DNA from: Incurvaria masculella
Taxonomy: Eukaryota > Arthropoda > Insecta > Lepidoptera > Incurvariidae
Direction: 5' to 3'
DNA length: 64,000 nt
NCBI GenBank assembly: GCA_946894095.1
Contig: OX335647.2
Location: 23,950,001 to 24,014,000, forward strand
The notes below the pieces were generated by a model, which worked only from the letters and a program-made list of their open reading frames with translations, searched no databases and was not told where the DNA came from. Below are positions 11,314 through 22,662 of the stretch, one piece after another (position 1 is the stretch's first letter; each line of letters starts with the position of its first letter). The position numbers and the translations under genes were made by a program.

Positions 11314-11823
11314 TCTACAATTGCCAATGTATTTATTTATTTATACATGTTCATTGCACTATACATTCGGGCAAAAGGTACAACTTAATGCCAGCGGCAT
11401 TCCCTCGTATGGGTTCATTCAATGCGATGGTAGCAGCCTGTGTGGGAATAACCTTACCGCCTAGGAAAGAAGGAAGGGGACGAATCACTTTGTCCGCTAT
11501 TACGACATGCATGGAAATAAATCGTGGCATGTCACGGCATGTCAAAATTTTATAAGAAAATATTTTTATTGATATTAAGACACATTTCTGACAAATATGT
11601 GCTATTCAAGAAATTATTTGAGGGCAAAAATAATATGTCGGATATAAATGTTAAGAGATTTCACCCGAGAATAGTCCGAAAATTTCGCTTTTTATGCGGT
11701 GTGCATGAACTTGAAGTTATACATACGTCCTGGGGTCACCTTTAAACCCAGGCTACAAACAGATGTTTTTTCATGGAACCATTCTTTATGTTAAGCTCGG
11801 CATATGGCGTAGGCCAGGACGTC
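11314..11823. other. Unrecognised sequence with a diverged SINE-body fragment
   Basis: Near 11400-11490 a CAATGCGATGGTA...CCGCCTAGGAAAG segment resembles the central SINE body. The rest, including an AT-rich plus-strand open frame at 11524-11745, is not recognised. Confidence 0.35.
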
Positions 11824-11827
11824 TTAA

Positions 11828-12195
11828 GGTCGGCCCGTAAGCATCAGAAAATTTCGCCTCCCATACAAACGTAGTTTACTAATAATTTGAAAACAACTGT
11901 TCCAACTTACTTGATATTTGGTATCTAATATTAGGCTACAAATATCTGTGTCTGCATGCCTTTGTTTTTTCGGTAAATGTATTCTGGGTCAAACCACAGA
12001 GAAAACAAAATTCGTATGAAAATTTTCTTTATGCTTTAATTTAATTCGGTTTGGATTTTTCAAAAAAACAAAAGCATGCAGACACAGATATTTATTACTT
12101 GATATTAGATTTTAAATATCAATTTAATTGGAATAGCGGTTTCCAAATGATTAGTAAACTACGTTTGTATGGGGAGCATAGCTTACGGGCCGTTC
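11828..12195. mobile_element. TTAA-flanked fold-back MITE, family 2, 368 bp
   Basis: TTAA stands at 11824-11827 and 12196-12199. The inverted ends are GGTCGGCCCGTAAGC and GCTTACGGGCCGTTC, followed inward by CATACAAACGTAGTTTACTA. The conserved block that surrounds it is uninterrupted at 20450-20490, which provides an approximate empty site. Mirror copy 17129-17496; a nested, broken copy is at 40973-42280. Confidence 0.85.
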
Positions 12196-12199
12196 TTAA

Positions 12200-12474
12200 G
12201 GTGCCCGACGACGCCCTTGCGCTTTCGAACTTTAAAGGGGGCTGCGAAAACCATGCCGGCGGACGAGGTGCTTTCATGTTTGAAGGACCCCAGGTTTTAC
12301 TTTGGGAGAAATACCTCGGCAGGGAGTATTACTACATTCTATAGTTTACCGACCCCATAGATAAATGACCTATAGGATCGGTTGGTTTTGATTTTTGGAA
12401 TGTCGCCAGTGAATAGGTGCATTTTCTGCCTGTTCCGCGTTGTGCGATGGTAGAAAGAAGACGGAGGGGACCGA
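12200..12474. other. Helitron-like repeat block, no gene
   Basis: This continues the conserved block interrupted by the TTAA MITE, with GGTGCCCGACGACGCCC and GGGGCTGCGAAAACC. No protein is supported. Confidence 0.4.
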
Positions 12475-12832
12475 CCCTGACATGGATGGCTGATACCACA
12501 CAACTACCGTTATGATATTAGCCTAATACATCACTTTTCCGAAGGAATAAAGTACCATGCCAGGACCTTTCCTTTGTGAACACGACTACATTTATCTGGA
12601 TTAACCATCGTTTTATCCAATTCGGTGGCACCAACGCAGGCGGGCTTGACCCTAACAATAAGTAGGGGTAGGGGACCTATAGTTTTACATGAGTTCCGAG
12701 CCATGGAACAGCTCGCATTCGTAACTAACTTATCCAAAACATAAAGAGAAAGAAAGTGGTACATGGCCGGGGCGAGGATTTGAACCCAGACCTCTCGCAT
12801 GAAAGGCAAGTCCTCTAGTCACTAGACCACTC
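12475..12832 (-). mobile_element. SINE, tRNA-type head A
   Basis: On the minus strand: GTGGTCTAGTGACTAGAGG (box A), GGTTCAAATCC (box B), then body and the 3' core ending CCATCCATGTCAGGG without a long A-tail. The mirror copy is 16492-16849. The body is slightly shorter than in 18011-18423. Confidence 0.9.
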
Positions 12833-13329
12833 TGTAATTTCGGAACGCAACGTTAACACTTGCTTAGGACTACTCTACTTAGAACTTACAAAAACATAAA
12901 ATTAGCCATTTCGAATTGTGATTTATGTATTTAACTACAAAAAACTGTAAAATATTCGAGACGATTGAGTTGTTTTTTTTTTATTAGGTTTGTCAAAAGT
13001 GACTCATTTCTTACATGGTAATAACAAAACGTAGATATAAAAAAAGTGAAACTATCAGCAATAATGGACAAACACAACATGGTTATTAACATTTCCTTAA
13101 GTCTAACGGTAGGGCATTAACTTAATTCTAATAAGAAGAATAAAAATAAATAAATCATGGCATATAAACACGCTACAAAACAAAATATATCAACTAAAAT
13201 AACACGTGTTTAAAAGTGAGTGAACATTATTACAAAGAACAAAGGAGGGGAAATAATTACATACAGGTTTTGAATTTATTTTTAAGTGATTCTAGTGATG
13301 GGGCCGATATATCAATATCGTGATGATGA

Positions 13330-14095
13330 ACTAATGCATTATAATTTGAAGAGATCCTCGATTAGTCTTATGTTTTTTTAGTTTTAGAGGGATTTAGGAC
13401 TTGAATTTGGTCTTGGTACGTTAAAATTTATCTGGCTCAAAAGGAAAGGTCTTAATACTTGATTATTAATAATTGTAAAAACAATAATAATATCCGAATG
13501 CAATCTTCTCTTTTCAAGAGAATTGACTCCATAAAAAATCAGTCCGTCAGTGTAGTTAGGAAGAAACTTCCCTTTATTGTCAAAAAAAGATAAAAAGTTT
13601 TAAAACATCTTTTGACTACGCTCGATGCGTTGTACGAGTATATGTAATTTGTAGCTGGGATTCCACACTGGACTAGCATATTCTAGTATGCTTCTTACAA
13701 GACTGTTAAATAATGCAACTTTGGCCGCAGGATTTTTAAAAACTTTGCTATTACGTTTGAAACCTAGCATTTTAAAAGAACGAGAAATTATGTTGTCTAT
13801 ATGAGCATTAAATGAAAGTTTTTTATCTAATACCAAACCTAGGTCACGAATAATATCCACTTGCTTAAGCGTATTGCCGTTAACATAATATTCGGTTAAA
13901 ACTGGTTTTCGTTTACGCGTAAATGTAATTTGAACACACTTTAGAAAATTTAGGGATATTTTGTTTTTAAATCACCGCAAAGAGACTCGATTAATATCGT
14001 TTTGTAAAAGAATTGAGTCGTGACTATTTTTAATAATTTTATAAAACTTGCAATCGTCCGCAAAGAGCAACATCTTGTTAGATACTTCATTTATG
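13330..14095 (-). pseudogene. Jockey-like non-LTR reverse transcriptase fragment
   Basis: The minus strand has a FADD catalytic box (14053-14064) in a short frame, a frameshift, then the thumb/C-terminal region with VDIIRDLGLVLDKKLSF, AHIDNIISRSFKMLGF and SLVRSILEYASPVWNPSY. Multiple stops make it dead. Mirror copy 15215-16085. Confidence 0.82.
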
Positions 14096-14099
14096 CTTT

Positions 14100-14619
14100 A
14101 CTAATGTACATACTTAATGTAAGGTAATGGGATACTTACTTCAATTTTTTTCCTACTTTCCCACTTTGGTCATAAAACCTGCCAGAAATTAAGCTTCATT
14201 AGTAAACTTTTTTTTTCATTTCATTTGTTTAAACTTTTTTGGTAATTGAACTACACTAAGTTACGCCAAACACTGATAGATCCGCGGATACTATCGACCA
14301 GTAAAAAAGGTTGTCAGCGATTAGCTTTTATTTATAGGACTCAAGATGATTCAAATATCAAATCGCCACCTCCTAGTCTATTATCTTGGGGAACGGAACT
14401 CTAAAAGTATTTAACAGTATCACTTCATTCACTATTTACCTACGTCCGCTGCCTACGTCCTCCTAGCCACTTGAGAGCGTTTGGCGCGAGCGTGGTTTGT
14501 TTATAGTCGTTAGGGTCATTACTTTTATGGCAGTGTTTATTAAACAATACCGGGGATCAATGGCGACCATTGTAAGGGATTCAAAATTACCGGGGATTCA
14601 TTCCTGCCTGTTACACCGG
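14100..14619. repeat. Innermost left palindrome arm
   Basis: No gene. The last 28 bases (14592-14619, GGGGATTCATTCCTGCCTG then ...ACACCGG) recur with two mismatches at 31578-31605, outside the palindrome, so the arm ends in a dispersed sequence motif. Confidence 0.7.
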
Positions 14620-14683
14620 TAGCGTTACTTAACACCAGGGGAGCGGGGCCGGGGGCGGCGGCGGGAGCGGCGGCGGGGGAGGG
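14620..14683. other. Palindrome centre: 64-base GC-rich spacer
   Basis: The unpaired centre contains runs of GGCGG/GGGAG on one strand. It resembles 55177-55246 (TAGCG...ACTT...AC then GGAGCCGGGGGCG), which lies inside the Helitron at 54949-56099. The G-rich strand could adopt unusual structure; that is inference. Confidence 0.85.
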
Positions 14684-15214
14684 CCGGTGTAACAGGCAGG
14701 AATGAATCCCCGGTAATTTTGAATCCCTTACAATGGTCGCCATTGATCCCCGGTATTGTTTAATAAACACTGCCATAAAAGTAATGACCCTAACGACTAT
14801 AAACAAACCACGCTCGCGCCAAACGCTCTCAAGTGGCTAGGAGGACGTAGGCAGCGGACGTAGGTAAATAGTGAATGAAGTGATACTGTTAAATACTTTT
14901 AGAGTTCCGTTCCCCAAGTTAATAGACTAGGAGGTGGCGATTTGATATTTGAATCATCTTGAGTCCTATAAATAAAAGCTAATCGCTGACAACCTTTTTT
15001 ACTGGTCGATAGTATCCGCGGATCTATCAGTGTTTGGCGTAACTTAGTGTAGTTCAATTACCAAAAAAGTTTAAACAAATGAAATGAAAAAAAAAAGTTT
15101 ACTAATGAAGCTTCATTTCTGGCAGGTTTTATGACCAAAGTGGGAAAGTAGGAAAAAAATTGAAGTAAGTATACCATTACCTTACATTAAGTATGTACAT
15201 TAGTAAAGCATAAA

Positions 15215-16085
15215 TGAAGTATCTAACAAGATGTTGCTCTTTGCGGACGATTGCAAGTTTTATAAAATTATTAAAAATAGTCACGACTCAATTCTTTTAC
15301 AAAAAGATATTAATCGAGTCTCTTTGCGGTGATTTAAAAACAAAATGTCCCTAAATTTTCTAAAGTGTGTTCAAATTACATTTACGCGTAAACGAAAACC
15401 AGTTTTAACCGAATATTATGTTAACGGCAATACGCTTAAGCAAGTGGATATTATTCGTGACCTAGGTTTGGTATTAGATAAAAAACTTTCATTTAATGCT
15501 CATATAGACAACATAATTTCTCGTTCTTTTAAAATGCTAGGTTTCAAACGTAATAGCAAAGTTTTTAAAAATCCTGCGGCAAAAGTTGCATTATTTAACA
15601 GTCTTGTAAGAAGCATACTAGAATATGCTAGTCCAGTGTGGAATCCCAGCTACAAATTACATATACTCGTACAACGCATCGAGCGTAGTCAAAAGATGTT
15701 TTAAAACTTTTTATCTTTTTTTGACAATAAAGGGAAGTTTCTTCCTAACTACACTGACGGACTGATTTTTTATGGAGTCAATTCTCTTGAAAAGAGAAGA
15801 TTGCATTCGGATATTATTATTATTTTTACAATTATTAATAATCAAGTATTAAGACCTTTCCTTTTGAGCCAGATAAATTTTAACGTACCAAGACCAAATT
15901 CAAGTCCTAAATCCCTCTAAAACTAAAAAAAATAAGACTAATTAAGGTATATATTCACCACTTTCGAGGATCTCTTCAAATTATAATGCATTCGTTCATC
16001 ATCACGATATTGATATATCGGCCCCATCACTAGAATCACTTAAAAATAAATTCAAAACCTGTATGTAATTATTTCCCCTCCTTTG
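15215..16085 (+). pseudogene. Jockey-like non-LTR reverse transcriptase fragment
   Basis: The FADD box lies at 15240-15251, the premature stop TGA follows the RVSLR codons, and the frame resumes at 15345 for 119 codons with DLGLVLDKKLSFNAHIDNI, SRSFKMLGF, YASPVWNPSYKL and VQRIERSQKMF. Downstream codons up to about 16085 still read as RT C-terminus with stops. It is 5'-truncated. Confidence 0.82.
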
Positions 16086-16491
16086 TTCTTTGTAATAATG
16101 TTCACTCACTTTTAAACACGTGTTATTTTAGTTGATATATTTTGTTTTGTAGCGTGTTTATATGCCATGATTTATTTATTTTTATTCTTCTTATTAGAAT
16201 TAAGTTAATGCCCTACCGTTAGACTTAAGGAAATGTTAATAACCATGTTGTGTTTGTCCATTATTGCTGATAGTTTCACTTTTTTTATATCTAAGTTTTG
16301 TTATTACCATGTAAGAAATGAGTCACTTTTGACAAACCTAATAAAAAAAAACAACTCAATCGTCTCGAATATTTTACAGGTTTTTGTAGTTAAATACATA
16401 AATCACATTTCGAAATGGCTAATTTTATGTTTTTGTAAGTTCTAAGTAGAGTAGTCGTAAGCAAGTGTTAACGTTGCGTTCCGAAATTACA

Positions 16492-16849
16492 GAGTGGTCT
16501 AGTGACTAGAGGACTTGCCTTTCATGCGAGAGGTCTGGGTTCAAATCCTCGCCCCGGCCATGTACCACTTTCTTTCTCTTTCTGTTTTGGATAAGTTAGT
16601 TACGAATGCGAGCTGTTCCATGGCTCGGAACTCATGTAAAACTATAGGTCCCCTACCCCTACTTATTGGTAGGGTCAAGCCCGCCTGCGTTGGTGCCACC
16701 GAATTGGATAAAACGATGGTTAATCCAGATAAATGTAGTCGTGTTCACAAAGGAAAGGTCCTGGCATGGTACTTTATTCCTTCGGAAAAGTGATGTATTA
16801 GGCTAATATCATAACGGTAGTTGTGTGGTATCAGCCATCCATGTCAGGG
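16492..16849 (+). mobile_element. SINE, tRNA-type head A
   Basis: Mirror copy of 12475-12832. Box A TGGTCTAGTGACTAG near 16495 and box B GGTTCAAATCC near 16539 are followed by CGCCCCGGCCATG, a CT-rich linker and the common body. Pol III transcription from the internal promoter is the expected mode; this is family knowledge. Confidence 0.9.
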
Positions 16850-17128
16850 TCGGTCCCCTCCGTCTTCTTTCTACCATCGCACAACGCGGAACAGGCAGAA
16901 AATGCACCTATTCACTGGCGACATTCCAAAAATCAAAACCAACCGATCCTATAGGTCATTTATCTATGGGGTCGGTAAACTATAGAATGTAGTAATACTC
17001 CCTGCCGAGGTATTTCTCCCAAAGTAAAACCTGGGGTCCTTCAAACATGAAAGCACCTCGTCCGCCGGCATGGTTTTCGCAGCCCCCTTTAAAGTTCGAA
17101 AGCGCAAGGGCGTCGTCGGGCACCTTAA

Positions 17129-17496
17129 GAACGGCCCGTAAGCTATGCTCCCCATACAAACGTAGTTTACTAATCATTTGGAAACCGCTATTCCAATTAA
17201 ATTAATATTTAAAATCTAATATCAAGTAATAAATATCTGTGTCTGCATGCTTTTGTTTTTTTGAAAAATCCAAACCGAATTAAATTAAAGCATAAAGAAA
17301 ATTTTCATACGAATTTTGTTTTCTCTGTGGTTTGACCCAGAATACATTTACCGAAAAAACAAAGGCATGCAGACACAGATATTTGTAGCCTAATATTAGA
17401 TACCAAATATCAAGTAAGTTGGAACAGTTGTTTTCAAATTATTAGTAAACTACGTTTGTATGGGAGGCGAAATTTTCTGATGCTTACGGGCCGACC
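17129..17496. mobile_element. TTAA-flanked fold-back MITE, family 2
   Basis: Mirror of 11828-12195, with TTAA at 17125-17128 and 17497-17500. Its presence in both arms dates it before the palindrome. Confidence 0.85.
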
Positions 17497-18010
17497 TTAA
17501 GACGTCCTGGCGTACGCCATATGCCGAGCTTAACATAAAGAATGGTTCCATGAAAAAACATCTGTTTGTAGCCTGGGTTTAAAGGTGACCCCAGGACGTA
17601 TGTATAACTTCAAGTTCATGCACACCGCATAAAAAGCGAAATTTTCGGACTATTCTTGGGTGAAATCTCTTAACATTTATATCCGACATATTATTTTTGC
17701 CCTCAAATAATTTCTTGAATAGCACATATTTGTCAGAAATGTGTCTTAATATCAATAAAAATATTTTCTTATAAAATTTTGACATGCCGTGACATGCCAC
17801 GATTTATTTCCATGCATGTCGTAATAGCGGACAAAGTGATTCGTCCCCTTCCTTCTTTCCTAGGCGGTAGGGTTGTTCCCACACAGGCTGCTACCATCGC
17901 ATTGAATGAACCCATACGAGGGAATGCCGCTGGCATTAAGTTGTACCTTTTGCCCGAATGTATAGTGCAATGAACATGTATAAATAAATAAATACATTGG
18001 CAATTGTAGA

Positions 18011-18423
18011 GCTCGTGGTCTAGGGGTTAGAGGACTTGGCTTTCATGCGAGAGGTCAGGGTTCAAATCCTCGCCCGGACATGCACCACTCTCTTTCTCTT
18101 TCTAAGTTGGATAAGTGCATTTAGTTACGAATGTGAGCTGTTCCATGGTTTGGAACCCATGTAAAATTGTAGGTCCCCTTCCCCTACGTGGTGGAATTAA
18201 GTCCGCCCGGGCTGGGCTAAGTACCACCGCATTGGATGAAACTATGGTTAATGCGGCAATGAAAAGATGTCCGTGTTTTCCAACCAGTTCAATGTAACTG
18301 TGCTCATAAAGGGAAGGTCCTGGCATGGCACCTAATTCGTTCGGGGATGTGGCGTATTGGGCTAATATCATAACGGTAGTTGTGTGGTATTAGCCATCCA
18401 TGTCAGGTTGCATAAAAAAAAAA
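18011..18423 (+). mobile_element. Full-length SINE, tRNA-type head A
   Basis: Begins GCTCGTGGTCTAGGGG. Box B is GGTTCAAATCC near 18059. It ends GTCAGGTTGCAT plus about ten A. Mirror of 10901-11313. Confidence 0.9.
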
Positions 18424-18990
18424 GTGGAAGTTCTCTTGTTCGTACTTTAACAGCAGACAATTCTGTTCTATATCCCTTCATTGTAAATTGGTCGATCATA
18501 TGATAAAATAGGATGTTGTCTAAGTTATATTTCTTTGGAATGTATGTCTTCAAGTGGACCGTTAGTTCAAGTGGTTTAACATTGGGCGCGCGGTTGGGAT
18601 CTGGAAGGGTGACGGTTGATGATGGATGCTCGCTAAGAACGTATTTTTCGAAATTCCTTTGTTAAGGTAAAGGTAAGGGTAAACAAGGACGAAATACACA
18701 AGTGACAACCACCTACACACTCATATAGAAGTCTTCGGAACCCATTGATATTTAAACGTGAAATTTACAGTGTGGATTCCCGTTAAGATTACAACACTTA
18801 TTCGCCGAGTATTATTTATAATTAATATATTTAGGGGTAAAAGAGGCCAAAATGTACAAATCTTATTTAGGCACTTAACACCTAATTTCAAAAAACATTT
18901 CACCTAGGAACGTAAGAGATTTAGAGTGGCTTGCTTAAAAAGGTATTTTAGCTCTTAAGGGGCAAAGAGACTAAAATGAACGAATTTACA

Positions 18991-19397
18991 TTTTTTTTTC
19001 TAAGCGACCTGACATGGATGGCTTATACCACACAACTACCGTTATGATATTAGCCCAATACACCACATTCCCGAAGGAATTTGGTGCCATGCCAGGACCT
19101 TCCCTTTATGAGCACGGCTACATTGAACTGGATGGAAAACACGGACAATTTTTCATTGCCGCTTCGACCATCTTTTCATCCAATGCGATGGTACCAACCT
19201 GGGCGGGCTTAAACCCTACCACCTAGTAGGGGAAGGGTCCTACAGCTTTACATGGATTCCGAACCATAGAGCAGCTCACATTCGTGACGAAATGCACTAT
19301 CGAACTCGGAAAGAGAAAGACAGTGGTGCATGTCGGTATCAAACCCAGGCCTCTGGTACGCTAGGCCAGTCCCCGCGCCACTAGGCTACGAGCCGCT
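18991..19397 (-). mobile_element. Full-length SINE, tRNA-type head B (right arm only)
   Basis: On the minus strand the head reads GCGGCTCGTAGCCTAGTGG (box A), with box B GGTTTGATACC, then the same body and 3' core as the head-A copies and an A-tail. The head differs clearly from head A while the body does not. In the left arm only its 3' half survives (10226-10333). Confidence 0.92.
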
Positions 19398-19601
19398 CAT
19401 ATATAACACCTGAAATCTCTAGAACCATTGAGACTAGAAATGTTAAATTTAAATAGTGGCTTTCTGTTAAGATGAGAACACTTAATTGGCAAGGATTATT
19501 CAAAATGTAATTGTTAAGGGAGTAAAAGAGGTCAAAATTGACAAATTTTCATATTACATTGTACTAGAAGCGTACGAATTTTAACAGTAGCTTTCTTTTA
19601 A

Positions 19602-20138
19602 GGTGGCCCATCCCGCTCATCTCCCCATACAAAAGGGGAAAGAAGATCACGCCCATATTTCTTGTCAGAGATCCAAAATTTTACCCAAAATAGCTTTATT
19701 TGATCTAACTAGATGTCAGATGACCATTGGCATTCTAAAATTGTGTTTGATTTCTAAGTTATAAGGTCTGAAAGTTCGAATTTTTCGCGCGTTTTATACA
19801 ATAGGTGGATTACGCAATGATAAAGTAAGAACATCGTAAAAAGATTAGTCATCAGACATAGCTTATTTAATCAAGATTTATGATCTATTTGGTTTTTGTT
19901 AGATGTTTGACTACAGCGGTCGTGGTTTACTTTTAACTATAAGTCGTTTTGAAATTAAAATTTTCGTAAATCTTACCAAATCATACAATATGCACATTGT
20001 CTTTTTTGTGGACATGTTGCATCTTCCTCATCACGGAGCCTGTCTTATTCTTTGAAACAGAGAAGGTCACAGAGCGCAACAACACGGTTTTGTACCGTGC
20101 CCGCGAATGAGTGGCCCAACCCGCCGGGTTGGGCCACC
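19602..20138. mobile_element. Complete TTAA-flanked MITE, 537 bp
   Basis: TTAA stands at 19598-19601 and 20139-20142. The left end is GGTGGCCCATCCCGCTCATC and the right end is GGGTTGGGCCACC. The TTAA target suggests piggyBac-type mobilisation. There is no transposase. The left-arm copy (9997-10225) is truncated. Confidence 0.88.
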
Positions 20139-20439
20139 TTAACATCAGAATGCTCGCTAAGAAATATTTTTTTTTGCTATTTAGCTAACTAGTTACCTCT
20201 AACTCTTTAACCGAGCCTTAGTTTATTTCGGCCTCAAATAACACACGAAATCTCTAGAACCATTAAACCAAGAAATGTGAACATTTCAGAGTGGCTTAGA
20301 TGTATGGTAAGCACAGCGCATATATATTTACGAAACTAAAAACGAACTTTCGAAATCCAACTATGGGTAGTAGACAAAAGCAAAACGTACAAACTCTCAC
20401 ATACTACTTAGTGCCTGATTTGAACTAACTCATATTACT

Positions 20440-21791
20440 CCGTTATGTTAAGCGCGACATATGGCGTAAGCCAGGTCCTGGAAGAGGTGCCCGGCGACGC
20501 CCATGAGCTTTCGAACTTTCACGGGGGCTGCGAAAACCATGCCGGCCGACCAGGTGCTTCTTGTCACCATGTTTGGAGGACCCCGGGTTCTACTTTAGAG
20601 AAAATATATCAGGAAGTCGATTCCATAGTTTACTGACCCTATAGATAAAGGATCAACCGGATCGGTTGGTTCTTATTTTCAGAATGTGGCCAGTAAATTT
20701 GATTACCCTACCTGTTTCGCGTTGAACGATTGTAGAAAGAGGACGAAAGGACAGCGTTATGCAGCTCTGACGTGTACTCTCTAGCTGATCAGGTGGTTCT
20801 TCACACCATGTTGAAAAAATCTAATTACAACGATGCTATTTAAATGTCCCTATGGAGGCGGCGATATAGGGGATGACAATTTATATGGCTCATCTAATAT
20901 TGTCGCTACATAATTATACCTGCGTATGGCTCGATTTTTTTCCGCAATTTTAGGGCTACTTTACATCACGCTAAATTACCAGAGAGGTGACCAGTCGTAT
21001 GAATTGGTTATAACTTAAGAACCAATAACCCGATTTAGATGCGTTTTGTATCGAAGTCTCGCCTAAATCTGCGCATTACTTATAGGCTGCAAAACATCAC
21101 GCTAACATACCAGGAGAATGAACTGTGAGTGTTAAATATTTCTAATAAAACTGACGGACTGCTCCTCCATGTTCCATGGAAATTGGCAGAATACGTCGCT
21201 GTAAATTATGAGAGAGGAGACCGGTCGGGATAAAAGTTCATAACTTGCGAATTATTCACTCGATTAATATGCGGTTTGTATCTACGTCTGGGATCTATGG
21301 GCGCGGTTGGGTTTTGGATGGGTGACCGTTTTCGATGTTGAGGATGGCTGTCGCACGGATCCTAGAGTATAAATGTAGGTCCCCTTTCTAACGTAGGTAC
21401 TAGGTAGATTTAATCCCGACTGAGTTGGTAATGATGATCGAAGCGGTCATAAAACATGTCCGTGTTTTACATCCATGGTAATGTTGTAGTGCCAGTGCAA
21501 GATCGTCCGGGCGGCAAATGCTTTTAAAAAAACTTGGAAGAAATTGGCCCCAATGTTTTACAATTAATTAATGTACATTCCTTCCACTGAATTTATGAAT
21601 GGCAATAATTTGATGTTATCTTAATCAATCATGCCACATCGGCTCAACCAATTTTGTTCAAATTTCGTAGACAGTAGTGTTAACTAGCCTTTTGGACCAG
21701 CCCGCGGGGTTACTATTTAAACAGTATATAATTCAGCCCGATATCAGTCCAAAACGACATTGATGCGAGCGGAGCCGGGTACCTCAGCTGG
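20440..21791 (+). mobile_element. Non-autonomous Helitron, 3' end CTGG|T
   Basis: Mirror of 8313-9660. The 3' terminus is GCGGAGCCGGGTACCTCAG then CTGG, a change from CTAG. The internal order matches the Helitron at 54949-56099. The 5' boundary is not visible. Confidence 0.65.
21290..21500 (+). mobile_element. 5S-type SINE fossil inside the Helitron
   Basis: The 5S control-region match TTGGATGGGTGACCG (21314-21328) precedes GATGTTGAGGATGGCTG and a worn SINE body ending near GTAGTGCCAGTGC. The same element-in-element arrangement occurs near 55725-55850. Confidence 0.65.
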
Positions 21792-22047
21792 TTATTAATA
21801 TAACTTAGTACCTACATAAACATGTAACTTGAATGAAGTAAAAGGAAAACTTAACAATTATTTTGTGTTCTGTGTGATTCTGTTCTTACGTTTATTCGTC
21901 TGCATGTCTCAGCATTTTATCCTCAGAAAGGAAAAATGAATAAGAATGGCTTAAACAAGTCGTTCTTTCGAATTTAGTTAAGTGCTGACACAACGTGAAA
22001 AAGTGTAGTTGTAGATTGATGCTCATTATATTTTATGCAGAGCTAGT

Positions 22048-22385
22048 AGTCTGAGTTCTCACCTAAATTGGCGTTTACGGCAAACCGATCGACTGGTGTT
22101 TTCTCCAAACTCCATACAAGTTTTAACTAGATATTCTGTGGTTTTACTTCTTCAAGCTGTCAAAGTCAAACGTGGACTTCCGATTTGTATGAAAACGCGG
22201 AGTGGACGTAAACGGCAACGTCGACGTATTTACGGCAACGTTGAGTAAGCTGTCAAATCAAGCTCGGACTCGCAAATGTTAGTTCGCTTAACGCCCGCTG
22301 CGCGCGCTCTTCAATTTCTCCATTCATTTGAAAACGCCAGTCGATCGGTTTGCCGTAACGCCAATTTAGGTGAGAACTCAGACAA
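22048..22385. mobile_element. Fold-back MITE (family of 5524-5860)
   Basis: Mirror of 7718-8056, with AGTCTGAGTTCTCACC at the left and GGTGAGAACTCAGAC at the right. Confidence 0.85.
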
Positions 22386-22662
22386 CCAGCTCTGAACATC
22401 ACACATAGTGGCGAAGATAGAGGGCTCAATAACATAATACTTCTGTCGCTTCTACGGGCATGCTCTTCGATTACGGGGTACTATTATGGCTTAATGAAGC
22501 CACTCACTTATCATAGTGGTTTATTTTTCATCGTCCAGGCACACCTACCACTTCCACCCACTTGCCACCTCTGAATATTTTTGTCATTCTTTCATTAGGT
22601 ATTTATTCTGTATACATGTCCAAACCACATTAAACTAACTAGTTGGACATACTAAGTTTCTG

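Larger units (their letters stand above)
1..14619. repeat. Left arm of a ~29.8 kb inverted repeat (palindrome)
   Basis: Read backwards and complemented, this stretch matches 14684-29843 element by element. Position 1 pairs with 29843 and 14619 pairs with 14684. The sum of paired coordinates moves in discrete steps (29844, 29895, 30057, 30102-30104, 29325, 29303). Each step marks an indel private to one arm, and between steps the arms are nearly identical. The arm is still homologous at base 1, so its outer end lies outside the window. Every element inside is a transposon or unrecognised DNA; no host gene is seen. Confidence 0.95.

Noticed and set aside
16492..16562. Functional tRNA genes in the SINE heads
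   Set aside because: Boxes A and B are present, but acceptor stems do not pair and each head is followed by the shared SINE body.
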